Source: an uncultured Alphaproteobacteria bacterium
Lineage (GTDB): Bacteria > Pseudomonadota > Alphaproteobacteria > Rickettsiales > CAIJLX01
Direction: 5' to 3'
DNA: 47,962 nucleotides
Assembly (NCBI GenBank): GCA_903821695.1
Contig: CAIJLX010000103.1
Coordinates: 1 to 47,962, forward strand
A model generated the notes under the pieces. It saw only the letters and a list, made by a program, of their open reading frames with translations, was not told the DNA's origin and did not search any database. The position numbers and the translations under genes are program-made. Positions within the stretch are counted from its first letter, which is position 1. The number at the start of each line of letters is the position of its first letter. Shown here in pieces: positions 25,038 through 34,700 of the stretch.

Positions 25038-26623
25038 CGAACGAGATCACTTCTCACATCGAACAATTACGTGAGCAGATAAATGCATTGCTGGAGCAGG
25101 TTCCAGAGCGATTTGACACCATGAAGCGCTTAACGCTGCGCAGTTGCGCGATGGAAGCAAGAGACCAGAACAATGCCGGCAACCTCGAAGAAGCCATGAA
25201 AAGCCTGCGCCCGGCAGCGGAGTTGTTAAGCACGTACCGGAAACTTGAAAAGGACCCTAGCGAAGAGCTACGCCGCAATTACGAAGCCTGCGCGTTGTTG
25301 TTGCTGCAAATTGAGTTCGCTTCACAAAAATCACGCGGGAAGAATTTTCATGGCCTGGGCATTGGCCCGCACCCACAATATGTTTGCCCGTGGGTGGATG
25401 AAACACTGCACGCATACACCAACCTTTCAAAAGAATTTCATGCCCTGCCAGAAAAAACGCAAACGCATTTGCGCAGTTTTGATAGTGTGCTGACGGAAGT
25501 TTGCATGTCTCTGCTGGATCATTTGTTAGTAAGAAACCCAAACAAAGCCTTGATGCATAAAAACAACAAATTCAAGGAAGTTGCCAAGGCATTGGCCTAT
25601 GAACAAATGTTGCCGCCCAGTGTGGAAGAAAAACTGCAGGAAATGTATGCCGCGCTGGAAAAACATGCCGCGCCGGATGTGCTGCAAGCGGTGATAAGCG
25701 AAAACCGGACGGGCCAGCTAAAACGCGGCACTTATTTTTCCAACACTTTAGAAGCGAATATTTTGGCGCTAAAAATGTTCATTTTGCAGCTAGACATGCA
25801 GGATGAGACGATTGGCGAAAGCCTGCTGCTCCTTGAAGAATGGCGGCAAAACCGCGCCTGGAAAAATCCGAAACTACAGCAACATGCTGAAGCAATGAGC
25901 GGTGTGCTGAAAGAATTAAATACTATCATGGATGTGTTAAGCACTGACAGCTCGATCACCAAAAGCGGGCAGGCGGGAATTACGGAACTTTATGAATCCT
26001 GCTGGGGTGTGGTGATGATGATAACACAAGATGCCCAGGATCAATATTTCGGCAGAAACATAGGAACCTCCTGCGATTTTCCGGAACACCCGCTGGCAAA
26101 AGCGGTGCTGGAACTGGCCGATGAAATAGAAGCGCTCCCCCGTGAAATCAAAGATGTGATTTTTGATATGCAGGATAACCGGGATGTGGATAATGCGCTC
26201 AGAGTGAAAGATGAAACGGTGGATAAGCTCATCGCGTTGTTAAAGCCGGAAATGGAAGGCGCAGACGAATTAGCCCAGATTCTGTTCGATTTCGCCAATG
26301 AACAGCAAATTCCAGCCATTTCACGCCATATGAAACCACAGCTGCTGCCCGCCCGCTCGCTCATGGGCTTTGCCGCGCAATTGAGCGACGGCGCAGAAAG
26401 CCTAAGCGGCACAGACCGCATCGCCATGAATTTGGAAGCAAACGTACTCTGCCGCCTTGCGGCAAACCCAACGGTGGACAGCAAGGAATTGGCACAAAGC
26501 TTGAACAGCGTTGAAAGAATTCTGGCAAACTCTTCCATCGCCAACCTGGCAACCAGTCGCAATTTACAAGCCGGGATTGAAAACATGCGCCAGCAATTTC
26601 CAGACACGCAGAGGGCTAAATAA
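25034..26623 (+). CDS. Helical protein of unknown family, 529 aa (paralogue A)
   Basis: A 529-residue, almost entirely alpha-helical soluble protein with no signal peptide. It begins MTNEITSHIEQLREQINALL. I recognise no catalytic motif. It shares a clear middle segment with the following 554-residue protein (LPPSVEEKLQEMYAALEKHA versus LPPKVEKTLQEMWQTLETHS, then GQLKRGTYFSN versus GQIQRDAYFSS), so the two arose by tandem duplication. They form one operon with the 93-residue gene, closed by the terminator at 28291. A scaffold role is a guess from the helical content. Confidence 0.7.
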   Translation: MTNEITSHIEQLREQINALLEQVPERFDTMKRLTLRSCAMEARDQNNAGNLEEAMKSLRPAAELLSTYRKLEKDPSEELRRNYEACALLLLQIEFASQKSRGKNFHGLGIGPHPQYVCPWVDETLHAYTNLSKEFHALPEKTQTHLRSFDSVLTEVCMSLLDHLLVRNPNKALMHKNNKFKEVAKALAYEQMLPPSVEEKLQEMYAALEKHAAPDVLQAVISENRTGQLKRGTYFSNTLEANILALKMFILQLDMQDETIGESLLLLEEWRQNRAWKNPKLQQHAEAMSGVLKELNTIMDVLSTDSSITKSGQAGITELYESCWGVVMMITQDAQDQYFGRNIGTSCDFPEHPLAKAVLELADEIEALPREIKDVIFDMQDNRDVDNALRVKDETVDKLIALLKPEMEGADELAQILFDFANEQQIPAISRHMKPQLLPARSLMGFAAQLSDGAESLSGTDRIAMNLEANVLCRLAANPTVDSKELAQSLNSVERILANSSIANLATSRNLQAGIENMRQQFPDTQRAK

Positions 26624-28288
26624 ATGCCAGAGCGGGAACAGTTAGAACGATATGTGGGGCGTATTGACGTTGGCATTCGGCGGCTGCTTTCAACCGAGGC
26701 GGAAGAAGTTATTTCACTCCGCTTGCAAGAGGCGCTAAAAGAATGCACCACCAACGCCCGCGTTTATTTTAAAGACCCCGATTGCAGCGAACTGCCCGAT
26801 CTTAGCGTTGCGGTGCTGCATGCACTGCGCCCGGTGGCAGATTTATTGCAAGACCACGGTGTTGCACTTGAAACCCACAAAGATGGCCAAGCTCGCCAGG
26901 CCTATGAGGCGCTGGCCATGCTGCTAGTGCGCGTAGATTATAGCGCGCGGCATTTACCAGAACTCGCCCGCACCAGCTTTTATGCGCAAAACCTCAGCCA
27001 GTTGGAATATTCCGTAAACCCGTGGATAAACAAAATGCTCACTGCGGCCATGCAGCTTGTAAGGTGGGTGAACGAACATGAACCGTTGCAACCATTGGGG
27101 AAAAAACTTGCGGCGTGCATGAACAATATTCAACAGTTCATGCAGGATGAAAATGTGGAAACCGCCGCGGTCGAAAAAATCCGCCGCTTCCACCAGCTTT
27201 CGCAATGGCTGAGGTATGATAAACACCTGCCGCCCAAGGTGGAAAAAACACTGCAGGAAATGTGGCAAACCCTCGAAACCCATTCCCCGCCAGACATGTT
27301 GGTTGCGCTGCAGGCACAAAACCAGAATGGCCAAATTCAGCGCGATGCGTATTTTTCCTCGCGCCTGCCGGAAAAATTAAAAGAGTTTGAGCGGCTGTTG
27401 AAGCTGTGCAAACCCAAAGAAGGGGATTATTTTAAAATGGCATTTTCGCAGCTGCATACACTGCGCGATAGCCCGGAATTGCGGCATAAAAACAAACCCA
27501 TCGAAGAGGGCAAAACCACCCATGTGGAGTTGGTAAAAGAATTGATGGCGCTGCTTAACGAAATGATGAGCAAGCTAGATTTAAACCCTGAGATCGCCGA
27601 AAGCCGCGATGAAAAACGCCGCCGGAATTATGATGCATGTTGGTGCGTCGTGCAGCAGATAGGCGTGGATGCCATTGTGCAATATGCCATTGTGGATACG
27701 AAATTAGGCATGGATTTCCCCCAACACCCCTTCCGTTCGGAGATTGAAAAACAACTGGTGAGCATGACGGATGTGACAATATGCAATGCGATTTCAAAAT
27801 CGTTGGATGTGCTTTACCAGAACAACAACCCCGCCAAAGAATACGATACGAAAAAAGAGGCGATTAATCAGATCATGTTCATGATGGCGGCTTTGCGCGG
27901 GCCGGAGTTGGTGAGAGATTTCCCCTATGCCGCCGCGGAAGAGATGGACGCCCTCGCCGGGCTGTTATTCGCCCATGGCACGCCAGACCAGCAACAAGCC
28001 ATCACCAGTGCGCTGGATTATTCAATCGCTCTGCCGCGTAAAAAACAAACGCTGGGCGACCTTACGTTCACTCTCGCCGCGCAGCTGGATAAATTAGCGG
28101 AAACCCAGCAACCGGACCTGCAAAATATAATGAAGTTGCATGTTGAAATGCTAGAGCGCCTTGCCGAAAATCCGGAAAAAGACCCGCTGTTAGCCTGCCT
28201 CAATGCAATCACCGGCATTCCGGAAACGTTGGGTGATTTAAGGTTCTACAAAACCCTCACCGACCTGCGCACAAGCCTCACCAAATAA
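26624..28288 (+). CDS. Helical protein of unknown family, 554 aa (paralogue B)
   Basis: A 554-residue helical protein whose ATG directly follows the stop of paralogue A. It has the same architecture: N-terminal helices, VNPWINKMLTAAMQL where A has CPWVDETLHAYTNL, the shared LPPKVEKTLQEMW block, a YDACWCVVQQIGVDAIVQYA block matching YESCWGVVMMITQDAQDQYF in A, then DFPQHPF versus DFPEHPL. No known domain or membrane segment. Codon use looks more GC-rich than in the minus-strand operon that follows. Function is unknown. Confidence 0.7.
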   Translation: MPEREQLERYVGRIDVGIRRLLSTEAEEVISLRLQEALKECTTNARVYFKDPDCSELPDLSVAVLHALRPVADLLQDHGVALETHKDGQARQAYEALAMLLVRVDYSARHLPELARTSFYAQNLSQLEYSVNPWINKMLTAAMQLVRWVNEHEPLQPLGKKLAACMNNIQQFMQDENVETAAVEKIRRFHQLSQWLRYDKHLPPKVEKTLQEMWQTLETHSPPDMLVALQAQNQNGQIQRDAYFSSRLPEKLKEFERLLKLCKPKEGDYFKMAFSQLHTLRDSPELRHKNKPIEEGKTTHVELVKELMALLNEMMSKLDLNPEIAESRDEKRRRNYDACWCVVQQIGVDAIVQYAIVDTKLGMDFPQHPFRSEIEKQLVSMTDVTICNAISKSLDVLYQNNNPAKEYDTKKEAINQIMFMMAALRGPELVRDFPYAAAEEMDALAGLLFAHGTPDQQQAITSALDYSIALPRKKQTLGDLTFTLAAQLDKLAETQQPDLQNIMKLHVEMLERLAENPEKDPLLACLNAITGIPETLGDLRFYKTLTDLRTSLTK

Positions 28289-28290
28289 CA

Positions 28291-28328
28291 AAAAAAGAGC
28301 GCCACCAACTGGTGACGCCCTCTTTTTT
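28291..28328 (+). terminator. Rho-independent terminator (probably bidirectional)
   Basis: A run of A, a stem AGAGCG..CACCA pairing with TGGTG..CGCCCTCT, and a T run (CTCTTTTTT) follow the 554-residue gene by two bases. Because the stem is flanked by A and T runs it could stop transcription from both sides, including the minus-strand operon. Confidence 0.8.
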
Positions 28329-28366
28329 AAGATCGAAGGAATATTTCTGGACACTGGCAAACAAGG

Positions 28367-28510
28367 TCACCTGCATGATCCTAAATACGTGTTCGCTGTA
28401 ATATCAAGCTCACGCAATACCTCAACCATACTCTTACCAACACCAATCATCACCTCAGCCTGGCGAAAATAACCAATAATTTGCTCCGCTGTATAACGTT
28501 TCCTAGCCAT
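28367..28510 (-). pseudogene. IS3-type OrfA remnant, 47 aa
   Basis: The frame from the ATG at 28510 reads MARKRYTAEQIIGYFRQAEV, then GVGKSMVEVLRELDITANTY, the HTH start of IS3-family (IS407-like) OrfA proteins. It stops after 47 residues, while full OrfA has about 85-100, and no OrfB integrase core follows. It lies between two convergent operons, marking a past insertion. Presumably inactive. Confidence 0.7.
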
Positions 28511-28625
28511 AAAAAACCCTGCTATCATTGATCCAAAATCTTTCTAGACTGTAACTCTAAAAATTGACCTATTTATAGTGGGAGGGTCAAAAATTATTAA
28601 AGACCTTTAGTATAAATCTTGGCTG

Positions 28626-28916
28626 CTAGAGTTTAGTTTGGCTTGCCTCTATACTACCCATGTAGTCTGTAAAAAAACCAGATTTATTAACAATTAGCCT
28701 TGGCTTCTTAATTTTCTGTCCTGCTCTTGTCAGTGCCCCAATAGCCACGAGGCGGAACGGGAATACCGTTTCTTTCAAATAACTTGCTAAGCCACGATAG
28801 GATAAACCGTATTCCTTTGCAACATCAGTCATTGGCCTCTTCCATAGCAAAATTATATATATTTCTACCACGTATGGTTTATGTTTTGCTTCTTCCCGTT
28901 GCTGGACCTGGGTCAT
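28626..28916 (-). CDS. Small HTH protein, 96 aa (third gene of giant-protein operon)
   Basis: A 96-residue protein starting MTQVQQREEAKHKPYVVEIY. Its centre, MTDVAKEYGLSYRGLASYLKE, looks like a helix-turn-helix; the rest is basic. The start lies inside the last 38 bases of the helicase gene in another frame, so expression is tied to it. It could be the regulator or a DNA-binding subunit of the operon. A longer open frame of 170 residues overlaps the helicase much further and begins without a good signal, so I prefer the short form. Confidence 0.55.
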   Translation of the reverse strand: MTQVQQREEAKHKPYVVEIYIILLWKRPMTDVAKEYGLSYRGLASYLKETVFPFRLVAIGALTRAGQKIKKPRLIVNKSGFFTDYMGSIEASQTKL

Positions 28917-31704
28917 TTTGCTCGCCACGTATGCGTTCGAGGGCAGGAAGGCTGGACCAGTGGATGCAAAATTCAGATTCCTCACTATCCGCAGTACGAC
29001 GATTGGCACAGCGAAATTGCTCCGCCTGTGTTGTAGAAAATGTGATGGTTTTTTCTTGCCAGGGATCTCTCTTCTGTCCGGTTTGTGCTTTGAGGCGAAT
29101 CTGGTTCCATTGGTGATCAAGCTTGGCCATTTCTGCATTTGCCAGGGAAGTAATCCCTAAGGCATTCCGAGCATCTTGTATGTTCATCCATTCTTGTGTT
29201 TTCCAATGCGAAAAACGGTCTTTCCACCACATTGCCGCTTCTTGTTCAGTAGCTGCTTTATGGATTTCATATAGCGGCTTGAGAAGTTCTGGGGATACGG
29301 CAAAATCAACTCCGTCACCAGCTGGTTTATGGAAGAATCCCATATCAGAAACAGGGAGCGTATGTCCTTTGACTTCAATAGAAGTCGTACCAGGCGGGCG
29401 GTCAAGATAGGCATCGATAATATCGCCTATAAGCTGATCAAATTCAGGGTCTGCGCCGTTTCCTGCTACATATTTTCGTGCCAGAAATTCTGGCAAAAAT
29501 TCTGGTGGGCGTTGTTTCACTGCACCAAACAAGGCATTTTTACACAGACTAATGAGTCCTTTATCAATGCAAAAATACTCCTCTTCTCCAACTTTATAAT
29601 TACCTATTCGCCAAACAGGAAAAGGCTGCTGGCGAACAGAGATGTCCTCTATACTGACCATTTTATCTCTTGCCTCGCGGATTTGATACGCGGCTGCCAA
29701 GGGTTCATATAAACGACGCTGCAGGCGCTCCTTTTCTCGTTCAAAGCGCTCTGGCTTTATGTCTGGATTAATCTCACGGACCATTTCCTCGCAGGTGAGC
29801 ATCTCTTTAGTCTTTATTGGCGGGTTTCTGCCCATTTTTTGGCGGAAAATTTGGTATTCTTTTTCGTTCGTAATAATGGTTGGAACTTCGTCTACGCTGA
29901 CCCACGTGCGAGGGTCGCGGCTTTTGTTTTTATGACCTTCAGTTGGGCCAAATTCAAAATCTTTTGGAATGATGACGATGCCACCTGCTAACTCTCCAAA
30001 TATATATTGTTCGAGGCCGGCGATCAGGAAGGTAATGATGTTGGCAATTTTTGTCGGTTGCTCGAGATTTAAACGCATCACTCGCCCACCCTGTTGCAGA
30101 ATGCGGCTGGGGGAGCGCGAGGGGCAGAGTTGGAAACATAACTCTGCTTCACGGTCATCGAACCCTCGGACCATGAGTAAATTATTCGTCAGTGCCATGG
30201 TATCTTTATTACGGAAGCGCGTAATAACGGCGTTAATTTCCTCATCATCCATGCGGCCACTCACCGCTTCTGCATAACGTATCCGTTTTACACCATCTTC
30301 CTCTATGAAAAAATCTTCCCAGTCTTTCTTTTCTTCGGGATGGCTTTTCAAATAGGCTTCAATGCCAAGGTTAATTTTATCCGCCACCGTATTCGCATGG
30401 CCCACATTAGCACAATACCATACGGATTTCATGTCGATATAGGGTTTGCCAGTACCCGGATCGCAGCCATTTAAGAGCACTTTAACCGCGATATCATCGA
30501 TACCGGACAGTTGCGCCATTCTTTCAAGCTCGCGATCAGTATAATCCAGATCGCTATCGCTAATTTCCGGATTGAGTTTTTTTGTGCGTTCTTTGGCCGC
30601 GTTTATAATTGCAGCCACACCAGAGCGGTTTTTTTCTGGAACATCTACCTCCATGGCAATATTGCGCATGGGGCTAATCTCCTTGAAATTTACTGCTTCC
30701 TGGAACGGAGTTTCAAAGGCAGGTTTTAATCCGCCAAAAACATAATCTCCTGTTGTTTTGCCATTACGATACAGGTGCGTCGCGGTTAATCCCAATGTCA
30801 GGCACTCGGGTAAAATAAATTCGTGGATATAACGACTGGTTGCATCTCCGCGCGGACGGTCGTCGACTTCATCCAACAAAACAATGGTCGTCGCTTTGGG
30901 GTTTGCTTTCTTCTCATTGTTAAGGGCTTCAAGAAAATGTTGCTGCAGCTGAAAACGTTTTTCTTCATTTAGAAAATCGGTCGCCAATAAATCGGACAAT
31001 GTATCTATCGCAACATTCGGTAATTTCGCATCATGAATCATATCGAATAAACGATAGAGATTTTCTTGTTCTACAATGTCCTGCGATAATATGTTTTCTA
31101 TTTCGTTGCGAGCCCTCTGAGGCACTTTATTGTCCTCAAGTAAATCCAACACATTACGTCTTGTTATTGCACTACAACCAATGGTCGGTGGTTGATGATT
31201 GGCCAATATCCGCCCTGAATCATACGTGATGAGCACAATCGGTTTTTGCAAAGCAGCTTCTTTTTCTTCAAACTTTTGCGATGCACGGTATACACCGACA
31301 TATTCTGGTTTGATGGAAGGGAAATTGCCGCGCCGTCTGCCACCTTTTCCATCCGGAAGACCCAATAATTCTTCTTCCCATCGATCCAGCAATAAATTGG
31401 TGGGAACATGGATAATAGATCTGCGCCCTTGTGTTGGGTGACCAAGCACAAAAGTCTCACTCTCGGGAAGCGTATTCATTCCGATAATCATCACAACACC
31501 GCTCGTGGTCTTGCCAGTACCCGTAGGGCTTACTCCATAACCATAATTCACCCGCGTGCCCAGTATTGGATTGATTTCCCTAAAATACTTGCAGGTTTCA
31601 AGGCCCCTTTGTTTTTGTGGTGGCCGCGAAATATTTTCGTCACGCATCAGATGTGCGTAGTAACGACGTATTAAAGTGTTAATTTCTGTAATATCGCAGG
31701 ACAT
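28879..31704 (-). CDS. Superfamily 2 helicase/translocase, 941 aa
   Basis: A 941-residue protein with SF2 motifs: Walker A SPTGTGKTT at 59-67, motif Ia region SIIHVPTNLLLDRWEEEL, Walker B D278EVD (a valine variant of DEAD/DEAH), motif III GLTAT, and motif VI Q537QGGRVMR. About 400 residues beyond the helicase core have no domain I recognise. The ATG at 31704 overlaps the giant gene stop (TAATG) and has GGAG six bases upstream. It is the middle gene of giant protein-helicase-HTH, so it presumably acts with the giant protein on DNA or RNA. The family resembles DEAD-type helicases of large defence systems, but I cannot place it in a named one. Confidence 0.8.
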   Translation of the reverse strand: MSCDITEINTLIRRYYAHLMRDENISRPPQKQRGLETCKYFREINPILGTRVNYGYGVSPTGTGKTTSGVVMIIGMNTLPESETFVLGHPTQGRRSIIHVPTNLLLDRWEEELLGLPDGKGGRRRGNFPSIKPEYVGVYRASQKFEEKEAALQKPIVLITYDSGRILANHQPPTIGCSAITRRNVLDLLEDNKVPQRARNEIENILSQDIVEQENLYRLFDMIHDAKLPNVAIDTLSDLLATDFLNEEKRFQLQQHFLEALNNEKKANPKATTIVLLDEVDDRPRGDATSRYIHEFILPECLTLGLTATHLYRNGKTTGDYVFGGLKPAFETPFQEAVNFKEISPMRNIAMEVDVPEKNRSGVAAIINAAKERTKKLNPEISDSDLDYTDRELERMAQLSGIDDIAVKVLLNGCDPGTGKPYIDMKSVWYCANVGHANTVADKINLGIEAYLKSHPEEKKDWEDFFIEEDGVKRIRYAEAVSGRMDDEEINAVITRFRNKDTMALTNNLLMVRGFDDREAELCFQLCPSRSPSRILQQGGRVMRLNLEQPTKIANIITFLIAGLEQYIFGELAGGIVIIPKDFEFGPTEGHKNKSRDPRTWVSVDEVPTIITNEKEYQIFRQKMGRNPPIKTKEMLTCEEMVREINPDIKPERFEREKERLQRRLYEPLAAAYQIREARDKMVSIEDISVRQQPFPVWRIGNYKVGEEEYFCIDKGLISLCKNALFGAVKQRPPEFLPEFLARKYVAGNGADPEFDQLIGDIIDAYLDRPPGTTSIEVKGHTLPVSDMGFFHKPAGDGVDFAVSPELLKPLYEIHKAATEQEAAMWWKDRFSHWKTQEWMNIQDARNALGITSLANAEMAKLDHQWNQIRLKAQTGQKRDPWQEKTITFSTTQAEQFRCANRRTADSEESEFCIHWSSLPALERIRGEQNDPGPATGRSKT

Positions 31705-34700
31705 TACATTCTCCACCCTGGATCACCAGGATTACTTCGCATTCTATCAATAACTTCTCTCGATACCCTTTGCAGCTCTCTTAGATCTTTGAGATTAGAG
31801 TTGCCATTCGATGCGGAACCTTTTTTAACAGGGTCAGGAATGCCATGGTCGCTGCCAAAAATAACTTCAAGATTGCTTTTTGTTGCATGCGCCAACCAGT
31901 CTTTCGGTTTGTCAGCATTAAATGGTGGGTGTCTCTGATCTATAAAAAACTGAGGGCCCAACTCTTTTGCAGCGAGCACTTCCTGTCTTAGTTCTACATA
32001 GGGGGACGAACTAGTGAATGGAGTACTCGGCATAAGAGGAGAATAATGCAATCCGGCGAGCAAGCTTAAATGCTCTGCAACTGTCTCCTCGAATGAATGA
32101 ATCATATCACTATACTTTTGTGGTATGAGGCGCGTTTCGGTTACAGGCGCACCTGTAGTGTCAAGGTGCGGCTCCAGTTTCCCATCGCGTCTACCGCGCA
32201 TGACAGAAAATGTAACGGGAATAGGTCCATCTTTATCTTGTGGGTTTACTCTATCCATTCTGACACTCAAATCATGTTCAAAACGAGGTATCAAATCCCA
32301 GACAAATCGATCTAATCGCACATAATCCATGTCACCACGCACATAAGATTCCACTAAATCTGCCTTTTTTTCTGGAACGGCGAAGAATAATTCTAAATTC
32401 TCACCTTTGGTATTTTTCACGATGACAAACAGATCATCTGATTGCTTCTGCTGAATTTGTACTCGTATGGTAACGAGCCCATATTCTGGTTCTTCGCGCA
32501 CAATATTGAGACGATACGACATATTATCGGCCGGCAATTCATTTTTTATCATCTGACGATAAAGATGAATCTGCTCCTTGCTTAAAACCTCACTCACTTC
32601 TTTTTGCACGTTTCCAGCCAATTCCTTGGTCGATTCGCCACCCTCTCCCTTCTTCTCTACCAGCAGCCATCGCGCCTGTGGACGTTGCTCAAAATAATCC
32701 TGCAGCATGTAAACAAGACCCATCGCTTTATCGCTGCCGAAAATAACTTCTTGCACTCGCGAACGTGCCATTTCTGGATCTTCAATGCCAAGGTTCATGC
32801 CCCGGGTGCGAATAAGATATCCGGCAGAGGTATTATTCACCGGATCGTCATTAACATGCAAAGTGAACTTCAAATGATAGGTTTGGTTACTTCCCCCTTT
32901 GCTCATCGCCATAGCTCCAAGCATCATATTCTGAGGCTTGTTTTGAATCTCATCAAGGCTAGGAATTGGAACAGGCGTATGACGATATTGTCCGTAACCA
33001 ATTTCAGTTAGCGCCCATTTCCAATTCACCCAATCGTCTTCTTTGTCGACAACGACTACTCTTGGAAGCGCATCTTCTGCTGCTTTTAATGCCTTGTCCC
33101 TATCATCGCTTTTTGGAAGCTCTAAGAGAAGTTGATAGGCAGGATCAGTGGCCCCCAAATATGCCTTTTTGAGCCCATCGGTTATTAGCAACTCAATATG
33201 TTCCGGAGTTGCCCAATACCCATTGGGATTTTGAGGATCAACCACACGAATTTCCGCCACTATATTTTCCAGATGGCCTTGAATTTCCCGCTTAATAGGT
33301 ATTTTACGACGCTTCGCATTCGGTGGGTTATAATCATCGATAAATTTCTCTATGATCCCCATTCTTTCCTTAGCAATAAGTTCCGCCGCCGCAGCTTCTG
33401 CTTCAGTCCCATTGCCATTGATTTTCTTCACACCGAGCGGAAAAACAATCGTTACCTTGTCTCCATTTTTCGTATATTGCGCAGTCAGTTCTAGTTGATA
33501 TATTCCAGCATTGCTAACTTTAAGCGCAGTTTCGCGGTCGTCTTTATTGATAGCTCGGTTGGGAATAAAATCATCTTTGGTAATGCGCGGTTTGCCACTC
33601 GTTGTTTTTCCAAAAATAGGCAAAAAATCACCATTGGCTGCGATTTCACCATTAACAATAATCTGTAAATTTAATGCATCCAGCGATGTAGGAGTAACTC
33701 CCAGGCGCGCATAACCTTCAAGATATTGCATGCTATTCAGATCGAATATTTTTGAATAAGGCAATTTCCCCGCCTCATCGCTTTTAAAAAACAGGCGAAC
33801 ACGTGCATGGGTTTTATCAACCAGCAAATCACAGCGATATTGATTATATCCATTGTCTTTTGCTGTCATCGCCACATAAAGTGCGTCAACCGAAAGCTGC
33901 TCTGACATTGCTTCATAAGCCCGGGCACGGCGCGAATTCAGCTCTTCCGGCGATAATGCCGGGTCATTCTGTAAACGTGATTCGAAAATTCGTTTGGAAC
34001 CTTCTAATGCCTCTTCTGAATTCTCAGCGGGCGGCAATGCTTTCTTCTGCGGGGCTTTATTTGTCACCCCTTTGTTTCCATCAGCTTCTTCACCGGGAAG
34101 CTTTTCAGTAGATGTTGGAGTTGTAAGGGCAGTTTTTTGATCTTTTGCCTCAACTGCACCCTCATCTTCTTCTAATTTTTGATCCCTTTCCTCAGGTATA
34201 TTCTCATTTTTCTTTGGTTCTGGAGAAGAAGACTCAGAGTCCGCCTTCCCATTCTTTTCCAATGCCTTGCTAGTTTGCGCTTCTTCAGCGAGCAATAATT
34301 GTTCTGCAACGAAAGCACGTCTTGCTGCGATATCGGTCAGACCCAGCGCTTCTAAAATACGTTCTTTATCTCCGTATACACATGCAACTATGATTGGGCT
34401 TTCTGAAAGAACTTTCTTAAGCGGATGATCACTTGCTAGGATATTAGAAAGTTGAGTTTTCGCTGTTTTGCGCGCCTCATTAATGCCTTTATTTTTATTG
34501 CTCTCATCCCTTAGAGCAGCACTAATATTACCCGAAATTCCGGTTGAGGATGCTACAATTAATTTGCTCACCGGACCTTTAAACAGGGCGCCGCCCAACT
34601 GTTTATCTACCTCAATGTATGTATTCATATTTTGGCAAAGATTTTGCACTTCTGCTAGCAAAGCACGGTTGGCCTTTGGTGGAAATTCCAGGGTGTGCGT

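Noticed and set aside
26041-26754. 237-residue antisense ORF
   Set aside because: Serine/arginine-rich shadow of two well-supported helical-protein genes on the other strand.
28626-29138. 170-residue frame overlapping the helicase end
   Set aside because: The first 74 codons overlap the helicase in another frame and look like shadow sequence; the internal ATG at 28916 gives a compact HTH protein.
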